DNA of 64,000 nt from a bacterium (GCA_026394195.1 JAPKYS010000063.1:27020-91019), one strand, 5' to 3'; numbered from the stretch's first letter, positions 43,491-51,792 are shown. Numbers and translations are program-made. Notes: a model not told the origin generated them from the sequence alone.

Positions 43491-44384
43491 TTAGTTCGGC
43501 AGCGCCAGCGGCAGCGCTCGTTGGAGCACGGAGATGTGAATTTCCTTACCGCAATCGAAGGGTTCGCCATCCACGTGGATGGGGCCGTTCTGTTGGCGAG
43601 TTATCAAGGCTTCCTTTAGTTCAGCGTGGTGATAGCCGGGCGTGCTCTCGATTTTTCCGTTGAAGAGACCGGGGAGGTGATAGAGTGAGGTTTGGATGGG
43701 CAGTCGGTCCAGCACGCAGAGATCGAGAATACCGTCGTCGGCTTTGGCATGTGGCGCGATGATGGTGCCGCCGCCGAACCCACGGGCATTGGCGAGGCTC
43801 AGCAGCAGCGGTCTGCCGTTGTATTCGATATGGCTGTTCACCTGCACACTGATTTCAGAGCTCTGGTAGTCACGGTAAGCCCAGATACTGTGATAGAAAT
43901 AGGAGGGCATGCCCCGCACCTTGCTGCGAGCATACCTGTGGGCGATCACCGCATCCATCCCGCAGCCGAAGGTGACTAGAAAAAGGTGATTTTCCGCCAT
44001 GCCGACGTCGGAGGCAGCCAATTTTGGCGTCAACAATCCTTTAATGGCGGCGGCGGGATCGAGAGGAATGTTCCAGTGTCGGGCGAAACCGTTGCCGGAA
44101 CCGGCGGGTACCAGACCGACCGGCACTCCGGAACCCAGAATTCCCCCCGCGACTTCGTTCAACGTGCCGTCTCCGCCCACGGCGATGATCAAATCGCTGC
44201 CTCGTTCCACCTCTTCCAACGCCAGCCGAATGCCTTCCTCAGGGCGGGTGGTGATCAAGATGGAGTAGTCCCGACCCGCCGCACCCCAGATATGATCGAT
44301 CAGTCGGATAATGTTCGGTTTGCCGAATATTTTGCCCGATCGGGGGTTGATGATAAAAGTGGCGCGTTTGAATTGGGGCATCAC
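43491..44384 (-). CDS. YegS/DgkB-type lipid kinase
   Basis: 297 residues. Diacylglycerol-kinase catalytic domain: FIINPRSG, the phosphate-binding loop VGGDGTLNEVAGGI, VPAGSGNGFARHW and DGILDLCVLD. Acts on diacylglycerol or a related lipid, or on sphingoid/ceramide-like bases; the lipid cannot be chosen by sequence. It starts 6 nt after trmB's stop and probably shares its transcript. Confidence 0.88.
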   Translation of the reverse strand: MMPQFKRATFIINPRSGKIFGKPNIIRLIDHIWGAAGRDYSILITTRPEEGIRLALEEVERGSDLIIAVGGDGTLNEVAGGILGSGVPVGLVPAGSGNGFARHWNIPLDPAAAIKGLLTPKLAASDVGMAENHLFLVTFGCGMDAVIAHRYARSKVRGMPSYFYHSIWAYRDYQSSEISVQVNSHIEYNGRPLLLSLANARGFGGGTIIAPHAKADDGILDLCVLDRLPIQTSLYHLPGLFNGKIESTPGYHHAELKEALITRQQNGPIHVDGEPFDCGKEIHISVLQRALPLALPN

Positions 44385-44390
44385 AGCTGT

Positions 44391-45086
44391 CTATTTTACT
44401 TTGGTGAACCGGAGCATCCGCACGATTTCTCCGGCAGCTCTGCGGTTGCGTTCATAACGGCTCATCGGGCGGTCGGGTTCCGGCCATGAGGTGTAGAACG
44501 GAGCAGGCAAATGACTTTCCAGGTCGGGATTTAGTTCCAGCAGCCCGAGAATGTGGAAAAAATATTCGGTGTGATCGCTGGCAACCTTAAGGGTTCCACC
44601 TTTTGTGAGCAGCGCCGTCAGCCATTCGACTCGCTGGACGTCGAAAAAGCGGTGATGTTTTTGGCGTGGTTTAGGCCAGGGATCAGGGTGGTTGATCAAA
44701 ATATGGTCGAACGATCCAGGGAAAAACAGGGGTCCATCTATCAGATCAAGATTGAGACGCAACAGCGCCGCGTTGGGGCTGCCGATCCGCTTCAATCGCT
44801 TTAAGGCTTTACGCACCCGGTACGGTCGTTTTTCGATACCGATGAAAGCAGTACGCGGATATTGCTGGATCAACTGTTCGAGAACTTCGCCGTGCCCGAA
44901 ACCGATTTCCAGAAAGGCGCGTTCAAACCCCGGCAATCGCCGTCGCGGGTCCAGAGGAAGGTCTTCGGGTTCGACGTCCCAGAAGTAGGGAGAATCGAAC
45001 ACCAGATGATTTTCCTCACTGACCCTCCTCACATAGTTTTCGCGATAGGTGAGGCTTGGCGTCGCGTCCGATTCAAGTTCAGGCAT
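44391..45086 (-). CDS. trmB: tRNA (guanine-N7-)-methyltransferase
   Basis: 231 residues. SAM-binding FLEIGFGHGEVLEQL, the acidic IGIEKRPYRVRKALKR region and the family signature INHPDPWPKPRQKHHRFFD, followed by the acceptor-side TSWPEPDRPMSRYERNRR. Makes m7G46 in tRNA. Start overlaps the preceding membrane-protein gene by 8 nt, indicating coupling. Confidence 0.95.
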   Translation of the reverse strand: MPELESDATPSLTYRENYVRRVSEENHLVFDSPYFWDVEPEDLPLDPRRRLPGFERAFLEIGFGHGEVLEQLIQQYPRTAFIGIEKRPYRVRKALKRLKRIGSPNAALLRLNLDLIDGPLFFPGSFDHILINHPDPWPKPRQKHHRFFDVQRVEWLTALLTKGGTLKVASDHTEYFFHILGLLELNPDLESHLPAPFYTSWPEPDRPMSRYERNRRAAGEIVRMLRFTKVK

Positions 45087-45735
45087 GGGAATCGCGCTGG
45101 TGAGGTAGATTCATCTGTACCTGGAAGACAATGATCCCCAGAACCAATCCCGCTCCGAAGATTTCCCAGTGAAAGGGGAGAGGATAGCCCCCCTTGATAA
45201 CATGGCGGACGTCCCAGACGAATGAAGCGATGATGATCAGACCGGCGAGAATCTCCAACAGCCATGCAGTCCGTGAAAACCGCACGGATACTCCTTTATC
45301 CTGCAATTTAATGATGCGAATCGCCGCCCAGATCATGATCAAAGAAACCAGAACCGGCGCCAGAACGGGACCAATCCAGGGCAGCGGAATCAGAAAGAGA
45401 ATGTCCCAGGTGGATAGCGCCGCAGGCCAGCCAATAAAAATTTTCAACCAGCCGTAGTACATGATATCCCAGACGCCGAAGCAAAAAAGCAGGTAGGCGA
45501 ACCTCTCAATCGGCGAGCGGCCACAAAAAATCCCCACCGTCACCAGCATGATGATGGTGGCGGCTTCCCTACCCAATTCGATCAGGATGGTATGTATCGG
45601 CGCGGCGGTCAGGGGAAAGTCGAATCCATTCGGATAGTAGATCAGCCGCAGATAGACGACCACCGCAGATTCCAGGTACGCCATCGCCACGGCGAAGAGC
45701 GCAGCCCAAAAGATGGTTTTATTCGACGATTTCAT
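45079..45735 (-). CDS. Conserved-looking integral membrane protein, function unknown
   Basis: 218 residues with about six membrane helices. The charged residues that break the helices (YLESAVVVYLRLIYYP, LIELGREAATIIML, FCFGVWDIMYYGWLK, WDILFLIPLPWIGPV, ASFVWDVRHV) look constrained, with Glu, Arg and two WD pairs inside or beside membrane segments, which suggests an enzyme or transporter core and not a passive anchor. No family recognised. Coupled to trmB by an 8-nt overlap. Upstream 45736-46157 carries no gene. Confidence 0.7.
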   Translation of the reverse strand: MKSSNKTIFWAALFAVAMAYLESAVVVYLRLIYYPNGFDFPLTAAPIHTILIELGREAATIIMLVTVGIFCGRSPIERFAYLLFCFGVWDIMYYGWLKIFIGWPAALSTWDILFLIPLPWIGPVLAPVLVSLIMIWAAIRIIKLQDKGVSVRFSRTAWLLEILAGLIIIASFVWDVRHVIKGGYPLPFHWEIFGAGLVLGIIVFQVQMNLPHQRDSHA

Positions 45736-45841
45736 ATTGCCTTATGCAACTCACAGTACTACAGGAATTCACCGATGGAAGTTAAACCGACAGCATAACT
45801 CCTGTTGGGGTCAGAGACGACCTCGACTAGGTTGACTTTAC

Positions 45842-45958
45842 GTCCTCTTCAGAGGACTGAAGCTATATAGCCCGAAAATTCATTTTCGGGCAAGAAAGCT
45901 TCGGTAAATTCCCCCGGGAATGAATTCCCGGGCTACTTTCCTTCAGTCCCTGCGGGAC
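45842..45958. repeat. Cluster of four short palindromes
   Basis: In order: GTCCTCT-TC-AGAGGAC (45842-45857), GCCCGAAAA...TTTTCGGGC (45870-45891), CCCGGGAATGAATTCCCGGG (45913-45932) and GTCCC-TGC-GGGAC (45946-45958). The outer two each adjoin GACTGAAG/CTTCAG. A cluster of similar design lies at 61309-61426. No coding sequence. Confidence 0.8.
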
Positions 45959-46157
45959 GTTTTCTAGATTCCGGATCAATCCGTCAGTTGACGGACGGAA
46001 TAACACGGTAGCGTCGGGGTCTGGGGCATCCGCCAACCGGCGTGCTGTGCCCTTGATAAACTCGGGGCAACCTGAAGCGGTTAATATAGTTAATTGTTCC
46101 AGCAGATGCAAGAGAGAAGATAACGCAGTTGAAAAGACCCTGAAGTTGAGATTTTTC

Positions 46158-46186
46158 TTGCAATTGGTAAATTATTATGTTATATT
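46158..46186 (+). promoter_or_regulatory. Promoter for the 46.2-48.3 kb secreted pair
   Basis: TTGCAA, 17 nt, TATATT; GGGAG at 46218-46222 and the ATG at 46228 follow. Confidence 0.75.
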
Positions 46187-46227
46187 ATAACGTCGGAAAT
46201 TGGGGAACTCTACCCCAGGGAGATAGA

Positions 46228-47103
46228 ATGGCCATCAAAACGTGCAGCTTGATCTTGATTGCAGCTCTGGTTTGCCTGCCGTGCCTCGCCGGCGCCGAAG
46301 AATCAAATCCGTCCAATACGGTGGGATTCTGGAAGATCAACGTCAACCGAGGCTACAATCAGGTCTCCTTCCCGCTGTTGCCTGCTGACAAGACCCTGAA
46401 CAACGTCCTCGGCAGCCAGTTGACGGGAGCGACAACGCTACAACAATCCGATCAGATTTTACTCTGGAACGCGGCGACCGGTCAGTTCCAGACCAGTTGG
46501 TACAACACCTCAACCTCGACGTGGCAGGGGGAATTTAGCGAAGTTCGCGAATCCGAAAGCTACTGGATTTACGTGCAAGCCAATCACCCCGCATTGCAGA
46601 CGATTGTCGCTGCAGGTAACGTCGTAGCAACGCCGGTCTACAACATGGGAATCATGACGCCCGGGTACAACGCCATCGGATCGGTTTGGGCGGCGCCCGT
46701 TCCCATCACTCAGGCAGGGCTGAGCGGCATTCAAGGTGGCGTCTATCTTTTCCTCTCCGACCAGATCATGAGCTACGATGCCGCTACGGGGTCCTATCAA
46801 TATGCCTGGCGCACCGATAACGGCACCTGGCAGGGCAACCTGACCACTCTGGAACCGACGAAAGGGTACTGGATTTACGTCGCTCCTGGACATAACAGTT
46901 TCCACTGGACCAATTACCCGCAACCCAATCCCAATGGGTTGAATAATCCCAACTTTATGCCTACCCGTTCTGAAAATACAATCAAAGCTACGGGCGCCAC
47001 CCCATTTCTTCCGCCCGCGATCGGCGGCGATCAAGGTGTGAAAACCTCATCGCCTGCTTCACAGCCACCGGCGCCGCTGCCGGTATCCGGAGGTGGAGAA
47101 TGA
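46228..47103 (+). CDS. Secreted protein with two tandem copies of an unassigned domain
   Basis: 291 residues from the ATG at 46228, which has GGGAG five nt upstream; the in-frame ATG at 46177 lies inside the promoter. Signal peptide (MAIKTCSLILIAALVCLPCLAGA). Two related ~100-residue units follow (about 28-130 and 133-225); both contain GxNxxGxV/xxxSFP, an SDQIxxxxAATGxxQ(T/Y)xW segment, then TWQGxxxxxxxxxxYWIYV. The C-terminal 60 residues are Pro/Asn-rich and there is no sorting domain. Its stop overlaps the next gene's start (ATGA), so the pair is probably made together. Unit and function unrecognised. Confidence 0.75.
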   Translation: MAIKTCSLILIAALVCLPCLAGAEESNPSNTVGFWKINVNRGYNQVSFPLLPADKTLNNVLGSQLTGATTLQQSDQILLWNAATGQFQTSWYNTSTSTWQGEFSEVRESESYWIYVQANHPALQTIVAAGNVVATPVYNMGIMTPGYNAIGSVWAAPVPITQAGLSGIQGGVYLFLSDQIMSYDAATGSYQYAWRTDNGTWQGNLTTLEPTKGYWIYVAPGHNSFHWTNYPQPNPNGLNNPNFMPTRSENTIKATGATPFLPPAIGGDQGVKTSSPASQPPAPLPVSGGGE

Positions 47104-48281
47104 AACGACTCTTCATCCCACTGCTTTTCATCGTAGGCTTACTGGCAACTCAGTTGCCGGCTGTACCCTACCTGATGACCGCCACCAATTACGCGGCAGG
47201 ATTTTTTGCCGTGGTTGGCGATGAGAACGGACAGCCTCTGGCGTCAGGTTCCCTGGTCCAGTTGATCTGGGATTCCGGACAGGACGGCAAAGATGCTCCA
47301 TCAGTACAGCCCGGTTCCATCGGTTCTCCGACCGATGATGATGTCTTGATCGGAACTTGTCAGGTCGGCGTAAGCGGCGGAGCACCCTCGGCGGGAACAT
47401 TCGTGTTGGCAGGAACGGCTCCATCAGGCGGCGGATTATGTTACCTGCGGGCTTTCCACGCCGTCACGCCGCAGTTGGGGACCTTCTATTCCGAATCCAG
47501 CAGCGAATTCGCCATACCTCCCATGTCCGATCCGCTCTTGGATGGCGTTGAGTTTCCCTCTTCGATGAACCTGGTTCTGGGAATCACACCCCCGTTGGAC
47601 GTCAATATGACGCCCATTAATCCGCCGATCATCATCCCGGCGAATGGTGGATCCTTCACCTATTCGATTCAAATTCATAATACCACGACCAGCCCGGTGA
47701 CCTTCGACGTTTGGATTGACATGATCCTACCCAACGGCTCGCTTTACGGACCGGTGATGGTACGAACCAACTTGATTATCCCTGGCGGCGCCACCTTGAC
47801 TCGGCAGTTGACTCAAGCAATTCCGGGACAAGGACCCGCCGGAGTCTACAGTTACGAATCCCACGTGGGCAACCATCAGACCGGAATCGTTATCGATGAG
47901 GATGCGTTTCCGTTTTCCAAAGCCGGCGCCAGCGGCAACGGCAACTTCCTCGACGACATGACCGGATGGCAGACCACCGGCTGGGAAGACGGCGATTTAA
48001 CCACCGTGGTGGTGCCGGACATCTTCTCGCTGTCGCCACCCTATCCCAACCCGTTCAATCCGACCACACAGATCCGATTTGGATTGCCGCAAACCGACCA
48101 CGTGCGCATCGATATCTACAATATCCTGGGCAGCCGGGTCACCACGTTAGTTGATGAAGATATAACCGCCGGTTTCCACGCTGTATCCTGGGAAGCGAGA
48201 AACATCGCTTCAGGGTTATACCTGGTGCAAATGAAATCGGGTGGTTTCGTATATACGGAAAAAGCTTATCTGCTTAAGTGA
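47100..48281 (+). CDS. Secreted protein with Ig-like linker and T9SS sorting domain
   Basis: 393 residues. Signal peptide (MKRLFIPLLFIVGLLATQLPAV). Residues about 25-165 are a short beta-rich domain (NYAAGFFAVVGDENGQPLASGS ...), which resembles a secreted surface module but has no clear family. The shared Ig-like linker (about 172-280, NMTPINPPIIIPANGGSF) and a type A sorting domain (about 308-393, SPPYPNPFNPTTQIRFGLP ... TEKAYLLK) follow. Translationally coupled to the preceding repeat protein, which lacks a sorting domain and could be held at the surface by this one (inference). Confidence 0.82.
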   Translation: MKRLFIPLLFIVGLLATQLPAVPYLMTATNYAAGFFAVVGDENGQPLASGSLVQLIWDSGQDGKDAPSVQPGSIGSPTDDDVLIGTCQVGVSGGAPSAGTFVLAGTAPSGGGLCYLRAFHAVTPQLGTFYSESSSEFAIPPMSDPLLDGVEFPSSMNLVLGITPPLDVNMTPINPPIIIPANGGSFTYSIQIHNTTTSPVTFDVWIDMILPNGSLYGPVMVRTNLIIPGGATLTRQLTQAIPGQGPAGVYSYESHVGNHQTGIVIDEDAFPFSKAGASGNGNFLDDMTGWQTTGWEDGDLTTVVVPDIFSLSPPYPNPFNPTTQIRFGLPQTDHVRIDIYNILGSRVTTLVDEDITAGFHAVSWEARNIASGLYLVQMKSGGFVYTEKAYLLK

Positions 48282-48308
48282 GGGCTCAGTTTCGGTACGC
48301 GTATAAAG

Positions 48309-48340
48309 AAAAGCTGCGGTCGATTGATCGCAGCTTTTTG
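48309..48340 (+). terminator. Terminator after the secreted pair
   Basis: Arms AAAAGCTGCG and CGCAGCTTTT with an AT-rich loop, then TTTTTG. It lies 27 nt after the stop. Confidence 0.88.
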
Positions 48341-48455
48341 TTTGAAAGTCGGGAAACGACTTGCCGCTTGATAGTGCCGACGGATCTCGACCCCCAACGG
48401 TCGGGGTTTAGCAGTAAGGTACAGAGACCTGACAGCACAAAAACATCAGATCGGG

Positions 48456-48474
48456 CAAGGGGGAAACCCCCTTG
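48456..48474. repeat. CAAGGGGG palindrome
   Basis: Arms CAAGGGGG and CCCCCTTG around AAA, just before the next gene. Related in design to the 56926-56949 palindrome. Confidence 0.6.
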
Positions 48475-48519
48475 TTGATACGATAGTTCGATCCATTCAT
48501 CCCATTCTTGGAGGTTAAA

Positions 48520-50034
48520 ATGAAAACGCTCATCACTCTCTTCGCTCTTTTATCGCTAACCCTCCTCGCCGCCGCCCAGCCGCCGGATACGCTGTGGACC
48601 AGAACCTTCGGCGGCGGCATTTATGATCAGGGTTACAGCGTACAGCAAACCTCGGATGGTGGGTACGTCATCGCTGGAACTACGTGGTCATTCGGCGCAG
48701 GTGGTGTTTCAGACATCTACTTGATCAAGACGGACGCCAACGGCGATTCGGTCTGGACTCGCACCTTCGGCGGGAGCAGTGCCGATTATGGCTATAGCGT
48801 GCAACAGACCTCGAACGGTGGGTTTGTCATCGTCGGAAAGACGGTTTCCTACGGCGCAGGTTATCTTGATGTCTACCTGATCAAGACGGACGCCAATGGC
48901 GATTCGGTCTGGACTCGTACCTTCGGTGGAAGCGGTACGGATGTTGGAATTAGCGTGCAGGTGATTTCGGATGGTGGATACATCATCGGCGGAACTACGG
49001 ATTCCGACGGCGCAGGTGTTGAAGACATCTACTTGATCAAGACGGACGCCAACGGCGATTCGGTCTGGACTCGTACCTTCGGTGGAAGCGGTATGGATGT
49101 TGGACATAGCGTGCATCAGACCTCGGATGGCGGGTACATCATCGCCGGATTGACGTATTCCTTCGGCGCAGGTAATGCTGACGTTTACTTGATCAAGACA
49201 GACGCCGCGGGCAATCAGGTCTGGACTCGTACCTTCGGTGGAAGCGGTATGGATGTTGGAAGTTGCGTGCAGCAGACCTCGGACGGTGGATACATCATCG
49301 TCGGATATACGGATTCCTACGGCTTAGATATTCAAATCTACCTGATCAAGACGGACGCTGCTGGCAATTTAGTCTGGCAGCGCATTTACGGTGGGAGCAA
49401 TGCAGATGTTGGTGCTTGCATGCAGCAGACCTCGGACGGCGGGTATGTGATCGCGGGGCATACAAGTTCCTACGGCTTAGATATTCAAATCTACCTGATC
49501 ATGGCGGACTCCGCCGGTAACCTAATCTGGCAGTGCACTTTCGGCGGGGGCGGGATGGATGTTGGAAGTAGCGTGCAGCAGACCTTGGACGACGGGTACG
49601 TTATCGCTGGAACTACGTGGTCATATGGCGCAGGTTATAGTGACATCTACTTGATCAAGACGGACGCCGGGGGAACTCCGGTGAAATCCTGGGGCGAACC
49701 ACCTTCACCACTATCACGATTTGCCCTTATGGGTGCGTTCCCCAACCCCTTCAACCCCACCACCACGTTCAGGTTCACCCTGCCGCAGGCCGCTCAGGTG
49801 ACGTTGGATGTGTTTGATATAAACGGACGCGTTGTAGGGGCCCATGGCATGCGCCCGTCTAGCGGCGGTGGCGGTTCTGCGGGCGCAAGCCTTGTGCCCC
49901 TACAGGCAGGATCTCATGAAATCACCTTCGACGGGTCGGGTCTGCCGTCGGGGGTGTACCTGTATCGGTTGACCATGTCGGGGTCAGGGGCGAGTCCGGC
50001 TATGCTATGCGGGAAGATGGTGCTTTTAAAATAG
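48520..50034 (+). CDS. Secreted seven-bladed propeller with a palindrome-bearing sorting domain
   Basis: 504 residues from the ATG at 48520 (GGAGG six nt upstream). Signal peptide (MKTLITLFALLSLTLLAAA). Seven near-identical ~52-residue units (about 28-390) of the form WTRTFGGSGxDVGxSVQQTS DGGYIIAG ... DIYLIKTDAxG, as expected for a seven-bladed beta-propeller. The sorting domain (about 405-504) begins ALMGAFPNPFNPTTTF and ends GKMVLLK. Inside it two stretches are palindromic DNA: residues ~439-462 (VGAHGMRPSS...SLVPLQ) and ~487-494 (SGSGASPA). Neighbouring DNA repeats make tandem recombination likely. Function unknown; probably a surface or released binding protein. Confidence 0.82.
   Translation: MKTLITLFALLSLTLLAAAQPPDTLWTRTFGGGIYDQGYSVQQTSDGGYVIAGTTWSFGAGGVSDIYLIKTDANGDSVWTRTFGGSSADYGYSVQQTSNGGFVIVGKTVSYGAGYLDVYLIKTDANGDSVWTRTFGGSGTDVGISVQVISDGGYIIGGTTDSDGAGVEDIYLIKTDANGDSVWTRTFGGSGMDVGHSVHQTSDGGYIIAGLTYSFGAGNADVYLIKTDAAGNQVWTRTFGGSGMDVGSCVQQTSDGGYIIVGYTDSYGLDIQIYLIKTDAAGNLVWQRIYGGSNADVGACMQQTSDGGYVIAGHTSSYGLDIQIYLIMADSAGNLIWQCTFGGGGMDVGSSVQQTLDDGYVIAGTTWSYGAGYSDIYLIKTDAGGTPVKSWGEPPSPLSRFALMGAFPNPFNPTTTFRFTLPQAAQVTLDVFDINGRVVGAHGMRPSSGGGGSAGASLVPLQAGSHEITFDGSGLPSGVYLYRLTMSGSGASPAMLCGKMVLLK
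49833..49904 (+). repeat. In-frame GTAGGGG-family long hairpin inside a sorting domain
   Basis: 25-nt arms (49833-49857 and 49880-49904) starting TGTAGGGGC and ending GCCCCTACA, three mismatches, 22-nt loop; total 72 nt = 24 codons, no stop. Confidence 0.85.
49977..50000 (+). repeat. GTCGGGGTC inverted repeat in coding sequence, decayed copy
   Basis: GTCGGGGTC-AGGGGC-GAGTCCGGC; the right arm has two changes relative to the perfect copy at 63674-63697. Encodes SGSGASPA. Confidence 0.7.
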
Positions 50035-50061
50035 CCGCTGGTTGCTGGCGGCTGGTGTCTG

Positions 50062-50087
50062 GTAGGGGCGTTTAATTAAACGCCCTG
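50062..50087. repeat. GTAGGGG-family palindrome (core TTTAATTAAA)
   Basis: 20-nt perfect core GGGCGTTTAATTAAACGCCC (50066-50085), flanked by GTAG and by TGTCAA. The same core with the same TTGACA/GTAG flanks occurs at 63581-63609, and the core alone at 56884-56903. Confidence 0.88.
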
Positions 50088-50102
50088 TCAAGAAAAGAAA
50101 TT

Positions 50103-50127
50103 GTAGGGGCGCAGCGTGCTGCGCCCT
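50103..50127. repeat. GTAGGGG-family palindrome (core GCAGC-GT-GCTGC)
   Basis: Arms GGGCGCAGC/GCTGCGCCC around GT (50107-50126), preceded by TGTAG. Probably also acts as a terminator for the propeller gene (TTTTTT follows). Confidence 0.8.
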
Positions 50128-50164
50128 CTCTTTTTTGCCCTATTGATGGGTGGGTGAAGCTAAA

Positions 50165-50905
50165 TCAAATCCCCGTGGACATACCGCCGTCGACAAAGAG
50201 CACCTGACCGGTGATATAAGCTGCGTCTTCCGAACAGAAGAACAGGTGCGCCGAAGCGATGTCGGATGCTTCTGCAAAGCGCCGTAGCGGAATCTCTTTC
50301 ATCATCCCTTCGCGAATCTTGTCGGGGACGCTTTTAAGCATGGCGGTATCGGTCGCTCCCGGAGCCACGCAATTGACCGTGATGCCGAACCGGGCCAGTT
50401 CCAGCGCCAGAGTTTTGGTAAGACCGATCACTCCGGCTTTGGACGCCGAATAATTCACCTGACCGATATTTCCAAGCGCTCCCACCGAAGCCGTGGTCAC
50501 GATTCTACCCGATCTGGCGTCCATCATCGGTCCCATGGCTGCCTGACAACTGAGGAAGGTCCCTTTCAAATTGATATCCAGCACCAGATCCCACTTCTCT
50601 TCCGACATTTTCAAAGCCAGACCATCCCGGTTAATACCAGCGTTGCAAATCAAGAGGTCCAGCCTGCCGAATTTGCCGATAATCCCCTTGACTGCAGCAT
50701 CGACGTCTGCTTTTTTTGATACGTCGGCAACAGTCGTATAGATTTCTACGTCTAACTCTTTAGAAATCGCCTCCAGGCTTTCCGGATTTACATCGGACAG
50801 CGCCAGTCTCGCTCCTTCGGCGGCGAAGCGCATCGCCGTTGCGGCTCCAATACCGGAAGCGCCGCCAGTGATCCAGGCGACTCGATCTCGCAGATGCTGA
50901 TGCAT
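50165..50905 (-). CDS. fabG: 3-oxoacyl-ACP reductase-type short-chain dehydrogenase
   Basis: 246 residues from the ATG at 50905 (GGAGG four nt upstream). Classical SDR: ITGGASGIGAATA (Rossmann), LLICNAGINRDG, catalytic Ser in VTTASVGALGNIGQ and YSASKAGV, then VAPGATDTAM and the C-terminal ITGQVLFVDGGM typical of FabG. Reduces 3-ketoacyl-ACP in fatty acid synthesis, using NADPH by family; related polyketide or sugar-alcohol reductases cannot be excluded as it stands alone, away from other fab genes. Confidence 0.85.
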   Translation of the reverse strand: MHQHLRDRVAWITGGASGIGAATAMRFAAEGARLALSDVNPESLEAISKELDVEIYTTVADVSKKADVDAAVKGIIGKFGRLDLLICNAGINRDGLALKMSEEKWDLVLDINLKGTFLSCQAAMGPMMDARSGRIVTTASVGALGNIGQVNYSASKAGVIGLTKTLALELARFGITVNCVAPGATDTAMLKSVPDKIREGMMKEIPLRRFAEASDIASAHLFFCSEDAAYITGQVLFVDGGMSTGI

Positions 50906-51150
50906 GATTCCTCCAGGAAGGATAATGTATTCACCCGTAAGATGCAACATCCCAGTCAAAATGGCAAGGGAAAACTGAAAAAAATTTCTTGGCAGAGACA
51001 GTTTTTACCATAGACTGGGAGAATTATATTTCATCGACCACAGAACCGGACTTTCCTCGAAAACCGTGAACTTTTCCTCACATTGAGACGTATAACCGTT
51101 TACTCGGAAGATCGAAACCGTTTTTCCGGAGTTCCAATTTCTAACCAATC

Positions 51151-51759
51151 ATGAATTTCCTTGAAAAAGCACAGCTTCTGGATGCCTTGGGTGAAGCCGT
51201 CATCGCCACCGATCCTGATGGCAGAGTGACCTATTGGAATCAGACCGCCACCGACCTCTATGGGTGGGACGAAACCGAGGCATTGGGGCGAAAATTCGAG
51301 GAATTGATCCGAATCATTCTCACCCCCGAGCGGGTGACGCCGAGATCATCTCAATTTCGTTGCGGGCGCAGGATTCGAATAGAGAGCTATGCCGCCGGCA
51401 AGAATGGCGTCCGCTTCCCGGTGGTGATGAGCGAGGCTCCCATTAAAAACTGCAGTGGCGAAACCACGGGCTACGTGAACGTTTCCACCGAAATTTGGGT
51501 GCGTGATCCCGCCGACGATGCCTTGTCAGCAACAGAACAGGCCAAACTGGTGGAACTACGGGAAGCGCTCGTCAAAATCAAACCGCTGGGAGGCTTCATC
51601 ATTCCAATCTGCGCTTCCTGTAAGAAAATCCGCGATGACAAAGGGTACTGGAATCAACTCGAAGAATACATCAGGGATCATTTCGAAGCTGAATTCAGCC
51701 ACAGCGTCTGCCCGGATTGCGCCAGGGAACTCTTTCCCGAACTTTTCCCACCATCATAA
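51151..51759 (+). CDS. PAS-domain protein with C-terminal Cys-rich module
   Basis: 202 residues. One PAS domain (about 8-118, LGEAVIATDPDGRVTYWNQT ... LYGWDETEALG). The C-terminal ~65 residues hold the module CASCKKIRDDKGYWNQLEEY ... HSVCPDCARELFPELFP, two CxxC pairs that probably bind zinc or an Fe-S cluster; this module recurs at the ends of many environmental PAS/GGDEF sensor proteins. No kinase or output domain, so it is a sensor or partner protein. No neighbour in the same direction is close enough to name a pathway. No clear ribosome site. Confidence 0.8.
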   Translation: MNFLEKAQLLDALGEAVIATDPDGRVTYWNQTATDLYGWDETEALGRKFEELIRIILTPERVTPRSSQFRCGRRIRIESYAAGKNGVRFPVVMSEAPIKNCSGETTGYVNVSTEIWVRDPADDALSATEQAKLVELREALVKIKPLGGFIIPICASCKKIRDDKGYWNQLEEYIRDHFEAEFSHSVCPDCARELFPELFPPS

Positions 51760-51792
51760 ACCTGACCTCACGATAATGCACACCAAAAACCC

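Noticed and set aside
48604..49670. Regular direct repeats that might suggest a CRISPR array
   Set aside because: Period is ~156 nt, all in frame, with conserved protein pattern; these are propeller blades, and no cas gene is present.
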